Shown here: positions 52,791 to 63,300 of the stretch, in pieces | Layout: each line of letters starts with the position of its first letter | How positions within the stretch are numbered: position 1 is the first letter of the stretch | Assembly: GCA_947493165.1 (NCBI GenBank) | Contig: CANLPY010000002.1 | Location: 372,001 to 436,000, forward strand | Length of the DNA stretch: 64,000 bases | Source of the DNA: an uncultured Erythrobacter sp. | GTDB taxonomy: Bacteria; Pseudomonadota; Alphaproteobacteria; Sphingomonadales; Sphingomonadaceae | Reading direction: 5' to 3' | Made by a program: the position numbers and the translations under genes | The notes under the pieces: model-generated | What the model was told of the DNA's origin: nothing | Seen by the model: the letters and a program-made list of their open reading frames with translations, nothing else | Databases searched by the model: none

Positions 52791-55460
52791 TCAGTAATCG
52801 TAGCCGACGCGGATACCCACAGTCAGCGGACGGTTGGTCACGATACGGGCAACATCATTGCCAAAGTTACCTGATACTTGGGCGCGCTCATCACTAAGAT
52901 TTTCACCGAAGAGTTCAAAGCGCCACTGCTCAGCCTTAACACCCACCGACAAATCGAAAGTGGTAAAGCTATCAAGCTCAAGCTTGTTGATCTCAATAAT
53001 GTCAGTGAACTTTGATGCTGAATGCGTCATTTGCGGCTGCACAAAAGCTTCGAGCGTGTCCGACAGATCCCATTCATAACGTACCCGCAGATTGCCCTGG
53101 AAGCCCGGTGCAAAAGCCAGTTCGCCACCTTCGATCACGTCATTCGTTGGTGTCAGAACCTCTGTAATCTCGGTATCGAGCACAGAAAATGCGCCGGAAA
53201 CTGTCAGACCAGGTGTCGCATATGGCGCGACAGTGAAGTCAGCTTCCAAGCCGTAAATCTCAGCATTCGCCGCATTATCCGAGAAGAACAGGTTGGTGAT
53301 GCTTGGATCAAAAATCGTCGTCTGAAGGTTGCTGATGTCGACGTAAAACGCGCTACCGTTCAAACGGAATTGGCCGTCAATCAGATCCATCTTCCAACCA
53401 AATTCGTAGTTTTGAACTTCGTCAGTCTCTAGTTCAAACGGAACGGTAAAGCCGTTGGGCCCTTGCGCACCGCCAGGACGATTGAGCAGACCTGGACGGA
53501 AGCCTTCAGAATAGGTTGCGTAGAACAGCAAATCCTCGGTTGGGGTGAACGTAAGCGTACCCTTCACGATAACACCGCTGGTTTCAGCCACGTCGGGCGC
53601 TTGCAAAGCGTTGAATACCTGCGTTGCTTGAGCGGTGCTGAGACCGGCAGCCTCGATATCAGCAATGCTCTGACCCAGAGTGAACGTCTGACGCAAGGTC
53701 GCGTCACACGAGCCGATGAAGGTAAACTGACCATCGCCATCATACAGATCGTTAATGTTCGTGCCAAACGCGTTGGCATCTTGCGCCGCGCCAGAGTTAC
53801 AGAATGAACCGTTGGCGCTGCCTTCGAAGTCCACCTCGATGTCGTAATAACGCGCCCCGAATGTTGCGGTCAGAACATCTGGCACGATGTCAAAGCTCGC
53901 TTCGCCAAAGATCCCGAATTGCTCATCGGTACGGCGAATGTCGTTGCGGAAGATCGTTTCAGCAGGAAATGGGCCTGGATCGGTTACAAAACCAGCTTGG
54001 GGGAAGTTCGGTGCGAATGCTCCAAACGGTTGAGCCAGAACATTGCCCGGATAGGCAAAATCAACGCGCTCTTTCAACTCAAGGTCAGAATAGAAACCAC
54101 CAGCGGTTACGCGAAAGCGCCAGTCTTCAGGTGTGCTGAAGCGCAGTTCCTGTGTGAAAACTTCAGTTTCACTGACGGAGTTGATGAACAGATTTGGCGC
54201 TTGGCAAGTGCCGCTTGGTCCGCCTGCACCCGGATAAGATACCGACCCGTCACAGATATAATATGGCAGGTATTGGCCGACGAATAGGTAATCAGTGTAG
54301 TCCGCACGCTGGTTCGCCTCACGTTCGGTGTAAGCACCCGTGTAGACCACATCGAGCATCGCAATACGACCTTCGACCGTCCAGCTTGTGTTGGAGAAAT
54401 CGTCTTCCAGACGCTCCTCTTCAAAGCGCTGAATTTCGAGGTCGTCGAGGCCGCCAAGCTCAGGATCCGCGAAAAATACGCCGTCAGATTCGATGCTCTG
54501 ACGCTGGTGCGAAACAGACACGGTCCAATCAGGCGTCACTTCCCACAGACCGCTGACGCGGAAACCGGCATATTGCGTATCGTTGAAATCGTCTTCGATG
54601 ATGCCGGAATTGTCGGCTTCGATAAAAGTCACATTGGCATCAAGCTGTGCCAGCGTTGCCGCGTCTGATTGGAAGCCTCCGCGATTGGCATTAACGGGAA
54701 GTCCGTTTGAACGGACCGTGCCAGAAGGACGGAACCGGCCACTTTCACGGGCCGAACGCGTGCCCGCGACATTATCGATATAACCGCCTTGATCGTCGAG
54801 ATAGACAACACCGCGCAGCGCAAATGTGTCCGCCACAGGGACGTTGACCATCGCCTCAGCTTTGTAGCTCGCCTCGCCGCCCTTGGTAAAGGAGATGCCG
54901 CCAGAAAAGCCAGCGTCGAAACCTGAAAGGCTCGGCTTGTTGGTGATCAGACGAACAACACCGGCTTGCGAGCTCGCGCCGAATAAAGTGCCTTGTGGAC
55001 CAGAGAGAACCTCTATCCGCTCAAGGTCAGCCGCGTACACGTCAAGGTTACGGCCAGGCTGCGAAAGCGGCTGCTCATTCAAATATAGCGCGACGTTTGG
55101 CGCTAGACCGGCAACACCAGCAACCGAAAGGTTTGGCGTCGTCGATGCAAGACCGCGAATATAGATTGTGCTTTGACCCGGGCCACCGCCACCAGCGGTA
55201 ACCGTTGGCAACTGGTCGAGATAGTCATCGAACGTGTCGATATTTAGCTCTTCAAGCTGCTCTGAACCGATCGCAGAAACCGATACCGGAACATCCTGAA
55301 GATCTTCGGAACGCTTTTGCGCTGTAACGACGATGGTTTGCACCCCGCCGCGTTGTTCCGCTTGGTCAGCGGTGTCTGCCGGTGCTTCCTGCGCGAGAGC
55401 AGGCGAAGCGACAGCGATAGCCAGCGCGCTCGCCGAGGCGCTGCTTACAAATCTTACCAT
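52791..55460 (-). CDS. TonB-dependent outer-membrane receptor
   Basis: 889 residues. ATG 55460 follows AGGGGA and opens a signal peptide (MVRFVSSASASALAIAVASPALAQ). QTIVVTAQKRSEDLQDVPVS around residue 45 is the TonB box and start of the plug; YIRGLASTTPNLS and ERIEVLSGPQGTLFGASSQAGVVRLITNKP are the plug motifs. A 22-strand barrel follows, ending VGIRVGYDY with an aromatic C-terminus. It imports a bulky nutrient across the outer membrane with TonB energy. Siderophore, cobalamin or glycan cannot be distinguished. The upstream gap holds a 26-bp near-palindrome (55621-55646), suggesting substrate-responsive control. Confidence 0.92.
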   Translation of the reverse strand: MVRFVSSASASALAIAVASPALAQEAPADTADQAEQRGGVQTIVVTAQKRSEDLQDVPVSVSAIGSEQLEELNIDTFDDYLDQLPTVTAGGGGPGQSTIYIRGLASTTPNLSVAGVAGLAPNVALYLNEQPLSQPGRNLDVYAADLERIEVLSGPQGTLFGASSQAGVVRLITNKPSLSGFDAGFSGGISFTKGGEASYKAEAMVNVPVADTFALRGVVYLDDQGGYIDNVAGTRSARESGRFRPSGTVRSNGLPVNANRGGFQSDAATLAQLDANVTFIEADNSGIIEDDFNDTQYAGFRVSGLWEVTPDWTVSVSHQRQSIESDGVFFADPELGGLDDLEIQRFEEERLEDDFSNTSWTVEGRIAMLDVVYTGAYTEREANQRADYTDYLFVGQYLPYYICDGSVSYPGAGGPSGTCQAPNLFINSVSETEVFTQELRFSTPEDWRFRVTAGGFYSDLELKERVDFAYPGNVLAQPFGAFAPNFPQAGFVTDPGPFPAETIFRNDIRRTDEQFGIFGEASFDIVPDVLTATFGARYYDIEVDFEGSANGSFCNSGAAQDANAFGTNINDLYDGDGQFTFIGSCDATLRQTFTLGQSIADIEAAGLSTAQATQVFNALQAPDVAETSGVIVKGTLTFTPTEDLLFYATYSEGFRPGLLNRPGGAQGPNGFTVPFELETDEVQNYEFGWKMDLIDGQFRLNGSAFYVDISNLQTTIFDPSITNLFFSDNAANAEIYGLEADFTVAPYATPGLTVSGAFSVLDTEITEVLTPTNDVIEGGELAFAPGFQGNLRVRYEWDLSDTLEAFVQPQMTHSASKFTDIIEINKLELDSFTTFDLSVGVKAEQWRFELFGENLSDERAQVSGNFGNDVARIVTNRPLTVGIRVGYDY

Positions 55461-55814
55461 TTTGAGTGTCCCCTGTAGAACATTTGGAGAGCCGGCAGGC
55501 CAAGAATAGGCCGCCATGCAATAATCAGGCGCAGTTCGAAAGACTTCGCCCGCCCGACGCGGCTGTTAACAAGCCCGACGCGCCCCGGCCACAGCTAGCG
55601 CAGCAATTCTCTGGACTAAATGTGGTCATGTTGCAAAATAACCACAAGAGAGTTTATCGATAAATTAAACTGAAATAGCAATCGCATACTTTACGTATTG
55701 CAAGTTTTATTCATAACGTTGTCAATTATACACCAAGTATGAGCAGTGGCAATTCTCAAGTTATGGCAAATGATTGTTTATTTACTCTTACATCGATATC
55801 ACTGCTACTTTAAC
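55461..55814. other. AT-rich intergenic region before the TonB receptor
   Basis: 354 bp between the BCCT stop and the TonB-receptor start. It is markedly AT-rich from about 55620 to 55800, contains the palindrome at 55621-55646, and otherwise shows no open frame or RNA gene I can support. It should hold the receptor promoter and the BCCT transcription end. Confidence 0.6.
55621..55646. promoter_or_regulatory. 26-bp near-perfect palindrome (candidate operator)
   Basis: TGTGGT at 55621-55626 and ACCACA at 55641-55646 frame a centre TTGCAA; 22 of 26 positions obey the symmetry (mismatches at positions 7, 10, 17 and 20). It is about 161 bp before the TonB-receptor start codon on the minus strand. 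Length and symmetry are those of a dimeric regulator site. The regulator is unknown; none is encoded next to it. Confidence 0.65.
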
Positions 55815-57527
55815 TTATTCGTTTGCCAATACTTTCTCATTCCACTCTTCGCACGCTTCTGCAGTAGTGGGCACACCATGGTGCTTGCGCCGGATGTCGA
55901 AAATGATCGCCTTCGCAATAGATAGCACCATCAGCGCGACCACCACGGAAAATGGCAAAGCCCCGATTATCATCGTGATCCGGATCGCATCTATTCCGCC
56001 CAAAATCAGCATGGAGCCGACCACAAATGCCAGTGCCGCGCCCCAGAAGAGGATGTGATAGCGCCGCTGGCCTTCTTCCTCGCCCGCGCCATTGATCGTG
56101 TTGACGATTAGGATCGCGCTATCAACCGATGTCACCAAATAGGTCATCAGGAGAAGCACAACGAGGGAGGAGACGATGAGAGCCATACCCGGACTAAGCA
56201 AAGCATCGAGGGTCGCATAGAGCTGGTCTGAAATACCAGTGTTGACGATCGCGCCGCCCGCTGCGCCAGATAACTCTAGGTCGATCGCAGTCCCGCCCGC
56301 AAGCGCCATCCAGATGAAGCACATCAATGATGGGACGAGAACAACACCAAAGACATATTCTCGGATCGTGCGCCCGCGCGAGATGCGCGCGATAAACATG
56401 CCAACGAAGGGTGCAAAGGCAATCCACCACGCCCAGTAAAACACCGACCAATCAAGCTGCCATTGAACCAAAGCATCGCCAGTTGCGCTGCCATCGCTGG
56501 AGAACAGCGTGAGTGCCATTTGCGGCAAAGTGCGAACGTAATCCCACAGCCCCACGCCCAGCAATCGCAGGCCATATACGCCCGATCCCACTATTGCGAA
56601 AAGCGCTAGCAGGCCGAACGAAAGGCCCATATTCAGATTAGAAAGCCACTTAATTCCGCGCCCAACGCCAGACAGCGCGCTGATGGTTGAGGCACCAACC
56701 AGAATTAACAAAGCTACTACGATTGCGGCCGCGGACGCGGTTAATCCGCTACCGTCCGCCTTGGGTACCATTAGCCAATCACCTAAGCCAACACGGTAGA
56801 GACCAGCGACAAACTGCTCGACGCCCAATCCCATTGTCACCGAAACACCAAGAATTGTGGCCACTACCGCAAAAACATCAACCACATGGCCCGCCGGCCC
56901 AGACATAGCCCGGCCAAAGATGGGCGCGAGCGCAGAGCGAATGGTCAGCGGCAAATTTCGGCGATAGGCGACATATCCAATCGCTAGGCCGACCATGGCG
57001 TACGTGCCCCACGCGGCAAAACCCCAGTGCAGGAAGGTGTAGAGATACGCACTGCGGACGGTCTCTGCGCTGCGCGGTTCGACTATTCCGCGAATTATGT
57101 CAGGATTGTTGCTGAAATGAGAAAGTGGCTCACCAGTTGAATACGTAAGCATTCCGATCCCGATGCCGGCGCCAAACAGCATAGCAAACCATGAAAAGCG
57201 TGAGAACTCAGGCTTTTCGTCAGGCACACCAATCCGCAAAGAACCTGATTGCGGGACGATCGCAACGACAAGGCAAACCAGCATGATAAGCGCCACAAGG
57301 TAGACATACCAACCTGAGAAACTCGCGATGATGGAGGTGTTAGCGGCCGTCAACGTCTCGCTAGCGCTAACGGGAAAGAAAATCGCCCACAATATGATAA
57401 GCGATACGATAATCTTGGAGGGGATCGTAACTGCGCGGCTGAAACCATCGTAAAAACCGCTGTCATGGGTCTCAATTGGAAGATCTATTAGCGGCGGATC
57501 GACGGGCGCGTCATTTGCTGCGCTCAA
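55815..57527 (-). CDS. BCCT family transporter (betaine/carnitine/choline type)
   Basis: 570 residues with twelve TMs. GIGIGMLTYSTGEPLSHFSNNPD (about 117-139), FLHWGFAAWGTYAMVGLAIGY, and FYWAWWIAFAPFVGMFIARISRGRTIREYV are BCCT hallmarks; FYWAWW is the aromatic substrate box. It imports quaternary ammonium solutes with sodium or protons. No ATG, GTG or strong ribosome site begins the frame: TTG at 57527 is the only standard start near the conserved start. The frame stays open upstream to a TAG near 57614, and a GGGGAGG lies at 57557-57563 in front of ATA/ATC codons. The start is thus unresolved. Confidence 0.85.
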   Translation of the reverse strand: MSAANDAPVDPPLIDLPIETHDSGFYDGFSRAVTIPSKIIVSLIILWAIFFPVSASETLTAANTSIIASFSGWYVYLVALIMLVCLVVAIVPQSGSLRIGVPDEKPEFSRFSWFAMLFGAGIGIGMLTYSTGEPLSHFSNNPDIIRGIVEPRSAETVRSAYLYTFLHWGFAAWGTYAMVGLAIGYVAYRRNLPLTIRSALAPIFGRAMSGPAGHVVDVFAVVATILGVSVTMGLGVEQFVAGLYRVGLGDWLMVPKADGSGLTASAAAIVVALLILVGASTISALSGVGRGIKWLSNLNMGLSFGLLALFAIVGSGVYGLRLLGVGLWDYVRTLPQMALTLFSSDGSATGDALVQWQLDWSVFYWAWWIAFAPFVGMFIARISRGRTIREYVFGVVLVPSLMCFIWMALAGGTAIDLELSGAAGGAIVNTGISDQLYATLDALLSPGMALIVSSLVVLLLMTYLVTSVDSAILIVNTINGAGEEEGQRRYHILFWGAALAFVVGSMLILGGIDAIRITMIIGALPFSVVVALMVLSIAKAIIFDIRRKHHGVPTTAEACEEWNEKVLANE

Positions 57528-57693
57528 TCGGCTGGCGGTGTCTTTTTGGATTATTGCCTCCCCATCCGCAGCGCCAGGGTTGGTTTCGTCTAACGGATCG
57601 CTGTGGAAGGCCTAAGCATAGAAGCCGCGCTGAGCTTTGCAAATTGCATCATTTGCATCTGACGGAATTGACGCGTGCCTAGCGACGCTGAAA

Positions 57694-60291
57694 TCAAGCT
57701 ACCTTGCGGTCCGCCTCATCATCTTCACCCAATTCCAAGGTCTTTTCCGCGGGTTCAGGTCGGCCAAAATGGAAGCCCTGGAAGCATGAGCATCCAAGCT
57801 CAAGCATGGCGGTTGCCTGCTCTTCCTGCTCAATACCTTCTGCTGTCACATCAATCTCAAGCGACTTTGCAAGCGAGACAATGGCGGTAACAATGGCCTG
57901 GCTCTTGCGCGAGCCAGCCGCAGCAGCTTGCACAAAATCACGATCAATTTTGATCATCGAGAAGTTCATTTTCTCGATATAATTGAGCGAGGAATAGCCA
58001 CGGCCAAAGTCATCCAGTGCAAACGATACACCGATATCCTTGAGGCTGCGCAGCTGCGACTCCAGCTCCTCATCCATTTCAAGCATCAAGCTCTCGGTTA
58101 GCTCAAGCAGCAAGCGGTTCGGCGTGAGCCCGCTTGATGCAAGTGCTTCCACAACTGTCGCCAAAAATGCCCCAGTTGAAAGCTGTAGAGACGAAACATT
58201 CACTGTCAGTTTGACGTGTTCAGGCCAATTTGTTGCCTCATTACACGCTGAACGCAACATCCACGCGCCCAGTGGCTCAATCAGCATCGCATCTTCAGCA
58301 ACGGGAATGAAGATGCTTGGAGGCACAACACCGCGCTCTGGATGATTCCAACGCATCAACGCTTCGTAACCCATCACTTCACGGTCACAGCCATTGATGA
58401 TAGGCTGGTAGGAAATCGAAAGCTCGCCGTTTTCTAGCGCGAACGACAGATCAGTTTCCAGCTTTGAGCGATCTTCGAGCTTGGCCCGCATCGCTTGTTC
58501 GTACGTAACGAACGTCCCACGACCACGGTGCTTGGCTTCATAAAGCGCAAGATCTGCGTTGGTCATCAGCACACTGTCGGAAACTTCGCCGCAGATAACC
58601 GCGATACCGATCGATGCACCGATCGCAAATTCGAACCCATCCACCGTGCACATTTCGCTGACTTCGCCAATGATCTCCGAAGCGATCTTCGATGCATCAT
58701 CAACCGATGTTGGCGGTGACAAGAACAGACCAAATTCATCGCCGCCAAGGCGGCCAATGACGGCATCTGGCCCAGCAGCTTTACGGAAACGCTCCGCGAC
58801 GATCTGCAAGAGTTTGTCGCCAACCGCGTGGCCATAGAGGTCGTTCACCTGCTTGAAGCGATCCAGGTCGATCAGCATCAGCACGCCTTCATCACCCGTT
58901 TCCGAGCAAACCTTGGCCGTGTCCGTCAGCTGGCGACGAAAGTAATCGCGCGAGAACAGCCCGGTCAGGCCGTCATGCTGCGTAACGTAGGTCAGCTTCT
59001 GGTTGGCGGCGCTGATCGCTGCACGGTTCCGGTTAACTGTGCGCAAGGTCAGCATGGCCGCAACAAAGGCTGCAATGACCAAGGCAATCGCTGCGGTGAG
59101 CAAGATCACTTGGTTTTGCGTGCTAGCCAAACGAACTTCGTTGGCTTCTTTTTCCGCCGACAGCTTTGAGATACGAAGCTCGCGATTTTCAGAATCGAAG
59201 CGCGCCCCTAGCAGAGCGTTGTTGGCCACTGCGGATAGATCGCGCGCCCTACCTTCGATCCGGTGGAAAGCCGCAAGATGGTCTGCGGCCAATTTGTACT
59301 CGCCGCGACCGGAGTAGACTTTGTATGCGGTATCGTGAAAATCACGGAACAACGGCGCGGTTTCGCTTAAATCCTGCCCATCAAAAGTGCGACCTATATA
59401 CCGTTCCGCGCGAACAAAATCGCCGCGCGACAATTCAATCTGCGCCCGGACACCATAAAGGAACGGCAACCATTCGGGTGCTTGATCATAGGCAATGCGC
59501 AGCCCGCGGGCGGCGGTATCTTCAGCTGCTGCGATCTGACCGTTCAGATGCTGGGTGGAGGCAATATTGGTAAGGATACGCGCTTCCAAAAGCGGGCTGG
59601 ACATTTTGCCTGCCGCCGCAAGCGCAAGGCGGAATTCTTCTTCTGCTTCTTCTAACCGCTCAAGCTCTTTAAGCGCGTTACCTTTGTTATTATGGGCCGA
59701 TAGCGACAGGGCATTGTCACCTGGAAACGCTTCATTTGCGTCACGATAATAGCGAAGAACGCGCTCATAATCGCGTGCATCATTGTATAGTGAGCCGATA
59801 TTTTGCAGCACGATTGCGCGGCTGCGCGCCTCGCCCAAGGTATTGTAGCGGTCATGCGCTTCGAGGAAAGAAGACAAAGCTTCGCCGTACTCACCTTGGC
59901 CGGCCATCAGCGATGCTTTAGAGCGCAGTAAATCAGCGTGCAGTTTGTCACCAGGAAGGTTGGCGACGACTTCCTTCAACGCTGCGTCAATAATGGCCTG
60001 CGCCTCGTCAGAGCGGTTGAGGCGCATCAAAGCCTCACCTTCTAACCATTGAGCGGTTAGGCGAGATTTAACTGCCTCATTGCTTTCACCCTGGACCTGC
60101 GATTTGGCCTCGCGAGCGAGTTCTAGTGCAGCCGACGAATCAGCCATCATCTTCGATTTGGCTTCGGCAATCGTAGCCTCGAAGGCTTTATCATCTTCAG
60201 CACTGGCAGATGGGACGAACCCCGGCATAGCAAACGCCAGGAGGGCCGCGCATAAAGCGCTGATTCCTTTCGTAAACTTACCCATCTTCAT
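57694..60291 (-). CDS. TPR-sensor GGDEF-EAL protein (c-di-GMP turnover)
   Basis: 865 residues. A signal peptide (MKMGKFTKGISALCAALLAFAMPGF) is followed by a periplasmic TPR region (about 30-375), a TM segment (VILLTAAIALVIAAFVAAML, about 392-411), then a cytoplasmic GGDEF domain with the motif intact at 516-520. The EAL domain begins with EAL at 643-645; NVSSLQL, ELTES, LDDFGRGYSSL, KIDRDFV, AEGIEQ and CFQGFHFGRP provide the metal-binding and loop 6 residues. Both activities could be present: synthesis of c-di-GMP and hydrolysis to pGpG. It lies 75 bp downstream of the S8 autotransporter on the same strand, so co-expression is possible. Confidence 0.92.
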   Translation of the reverse strand: MKMGKFTKGISALCAALLAFAMPGFVPSASAEDDKAFEATIAEAKSKMMADSSAALELAREAKSQVQGESNEAVKSRLTAQWLEGEALMRLNRSDEAQAIIDAALKEVVANLPGDKLHADLLRSKASLMAGQGEYGEALSSFLEAHDRYNTLGEARSRAIVLQNIGSLYNDARDYERVLRYYRDANEAFPGDNALSLSAHNNKGNALKELERLEEAEEEFRLALAAAGKMSSPLLEARILTNIASTQHLNGQIAAAEDTAARGLRIAYDQAPEWLPFLYGVRAQIELSRGDFVRAERYIGRTFDGQDLSETAPLFRDFHDTAYKVYSGRGEYKLAADHLAAFHRIEGRARDLSAVANNALLGARFDSENRELRISKLSAEKEANEVRLASTQNQVILLTAAIALVIAAFVAAMLTLRTVNRNRAAISAANQKLTYVTQHDGLTGLFSRDYFRRQLTDTAKVCSETGDEGVLMLIDLDRFKQVNDLYGHAVGDKLLQIVAERFRKAAGPDAVIGRLGGDEFGLFLSPPTSVDDASKIASEIIGEVSEMCTVDGFEFAIGASIGIAVICGEVSDSVLMTNADLALYEAKHRGRGTFVTYEQAMRAKLEDRSKLETDLSFALENGELSISYQPIINGCDREVMGYEALMRWNHPERGVVPPSIFIPVAEDAMLIEPLGAWMLRSACNEATNWPEHVKLTVNVSSLQLSTGAFLATVVEALASSGLTPNRLLLELTESLMLEMDEELESQLRSLKDIGVSFALDDFGRGYSSLNYIEKMNFSMIKIDRDFVQAAAAGSRKSQAIVTAIVSLAKSLEIDVTAEGIEQEEQATAMLELGCSCFQGFHFGRPEPAEKTLELGEDDEADRKVA

Positions 60292-60366
60292 CCCCCAAAC
60301 CAGAGCATGTTCTACACTACGATCGTCTCATCGCAGGCTGCCATGCTGGCCTTCATTGAGCTGTGC

Positions 60367-63300
60367 TTAGAAGCGCATTCCAATGTTTGCGCCCACCACA
60401 TAACTCTGTTCGTCTCCGGCATCTCCGGCACTGATGTAGCGACCGAATAAACCGAACTCAGAATTGTTAGTTAGCGGAGAAGCGTAAACAATTTCCCCAG
60501 TCATGCGTCTTTTTGTTTCGATGCCGATAGTCTGGGTGACAATACCCAGTTCGCCGGTCTCGCGGTCAATCACTTGATCTGAGTCGAATTGCAGTTCGCC
60601 AGATTCGACGGTCAGTGGTTGACCGATCGAAACCCGCAGCACGTCGCTATCACCCATCAGACCACGCTTATTCATCGTGATCTGCCCCGCCGTGCTCATC
60701 ACCCGGCCGCTGTTGAACAGCAATTGGCCATCGGCGGTATCAGTGCTGGCCCCTGTCGCCGATAGGTCAAACGATAAGCCTTCGCCCAAATCGAACGTCG
60801 CAGACAAGGTGACCGCTTCGGTCTTTGAACCCTTACCGAGGAATTCCTCAGAAGAAGTTTGCGCACCAAGTAGAGCGTCATCTTCGCGAAGGTTCGTCCA
60901 TTGCATGTTGACCGACACAGCATCGGTAATCTTCTGCTCTACGCCCATGGTGAAAGCAGAAGCATCGCGTGCACCAAGGTTGCGTTGGATTTCGCGTTGC
61001 AGATCGGAAACACCAACCAGATCGCGCCAGTCCTCATGCTCTTCACTGAAGCCCGCCGTGATCGTTGTTGTCGGGGTTGCTTTGTAGCTGGCAGAAGCAA
61101 ATGCCTCACCCGATGCCAATCCAAGCACAGGGTTGACGCCGCCCACATCGGTATCGTGATCACTGATCAAGCCAAAACGCTGACCATTGAGCGAAAGCGC
61201 ACCGTGTCCGTGGCCCAAGGTGAACGAGAACGCTCCGCTTGGATCAATCAGTGTCGCGGCGGTGTGAACCGGCTCAAATGTGCCTGCGTCGGTTAGGCGC
61301 GGCGCAATCATGTCATACTGGAGGCGCCATTCACCGCGTGTCGGAGCAGCCTGCGATGTCAGCTGACTAACACCAACTCTGCCATCACCATCCTTATCAG
61401 CCCCTTTGCTAAGCAGCCAGTTTGAAAAGCGGCTGTTGATGAAGTCTTGGAAACGCTGGTCGCCGTGACCAAGTGCGTTGGTTGTGCTGCCGTAGGTGAA
61501 CGACGAGACTGGGATCGCAAAGTCGCGGAACGTGTCGCCGATCCGCTCAATTGCAGTGATGTAGGCGTTATTGGTTTCCCAAGAAGCTGGGATACCAGCG
61601 CCAAGCAACGACGAGACAGATGAGGTCACAGCGAACTGAACACCGCGGATTTTTTGGTGTGTCCTGTAAGTCAGTGCGCCAAAATCGAGCGGTGATTGCG
61701 AGGCCGCCACATCCAGCAGCCCCCAACCGTAAATCTCATCCGGGCCGGGTGCGCCAAGGTCTTGAGCAGAACGGAAAATGATGTCCGCTGTCTCTTCAGG
61801 ATTACGTGCAAGCCATGTCCAGCGGTCGTGCAGCAGCGCGATCGCGCCCGATACGAGCGGAGCGGCAAATGATGTGCCCGACCGGCGGACCGTGCCGCCT
61901 TGGCCGTCGGAAACAAGGATCAATTCGCCCGGCGCAACCACCGTGCGCCTGAACAACTCGTTGCCAGCGTTACATACGCCCCGGTTCAGCAAGCAGGTGC
62001 TGCCTGGACGGTTAGAGAAGTTCGAAATCTGACCGTTTGGAGCGACCGACCCGACCAGAATGAAGGTCGTGTCGCTGGCGTAGTTCCAATCGATATCAGC
62101 CGTTTGAGTGATCCCGTCATTACCAGCAGCGACAACATACGTTGTCTCGTGGTTCCAGCGTGCGAGGTGCTGGCTGTTAAGCACATCAGCCAGGCCTTGT
62201 GAGACCGCCCAACCGCTTTCGCCGAGCGACAGGTTGATGGCGCTGACATAGCCGGTATCGTTCCCGCCCACGTATCTGTAAAGGATCTGCTCGATGCCGG
62301 ATTGCACATTGTCCCATGTGGCCGTGTTATCGGCATCGAATGGGTTGTAAGTGGCGAGCTTAGCCTTCGGTGCAATACCCATCACGCCTTCGCCGTCGTG
62401 TGCGGCCGCGATTAAGCTAGCAACGCCAGCGCCGTGGCCATTGACGGTTGTCGAACCACCGCCTGACCAAGCGATGTTGTCAGCAAGATCAGCGTCGGCA
62501 CTAAAGCTGCCGTCAATCACGCCGATGATGGCTTGCTTGCCCTCGCCCTGGATCTGAGTGATCGCCGGGGTCCAATTGATCGTGCGCATCCAGTGATCGA
62601 CAGCGTCAATGCCTGAATAGCCTTGCAAAGTGTCGTGCCAATCAAGGAAGAAGGCTGCGCGATCACCGGCAGACTTGCCCGCAAGTGAAACTTTATTATT
62701 GAGCGAGACACCGTGACGAGCAAGAATTTCCGTCACCAGATCGCCGCGGAATGATTTGCCTGTTTCGGCTTCATAAGTAGCGCCGAATTGTGCCTCAGCC
62801 TGACTGATCAGCGTATCAAGTGCTTTCAAGATCCTATCGGGCGTACCATCGTATTCAAGGAAGTATCTTCCGCCATCTCGTTCATATTTAAGTTTACCCC
62901 AAACCTGATCAGTAGCTGCTAATTGCGCGCTGTTTGCTGCCCAGAATTCGCCGAGCAGCTTCAGGTTCGTCGCATCAAATGCGCCGATATCGCCATAAAA
63001 CGCATCAATATCGCCCCAGAATGCGCCGATATCTCCATAGAATGGACTGATATCGCCGTAGAATGGATTGATGTCGCCATAGAACGCGCCGATGTCACCA
63101 TAGAACGGATTGATGTCACCCCAGAACGCATCGATATCGCCATAAAACGCGCCGATATCTCCATAGAAGGCATCAATATCGCCATAATTTGGATCGATTG
63201 AGCGGGCGGTCACCACACCGCTAGAGATCGGCGCGTCAAACTGATTAGGAACACTGATCAATTCAGGTGCAGAGACGTTCACCGTCTCAACACGCACCGC

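Noticed and set aside
62977-63186. 21-bp direct repeats resembling a CRISPR-like array
   Set aside because: The repeats are contiguous, lack spacers and read through as protein heptads in the S8 autotransporter, so this is a coding repeat.
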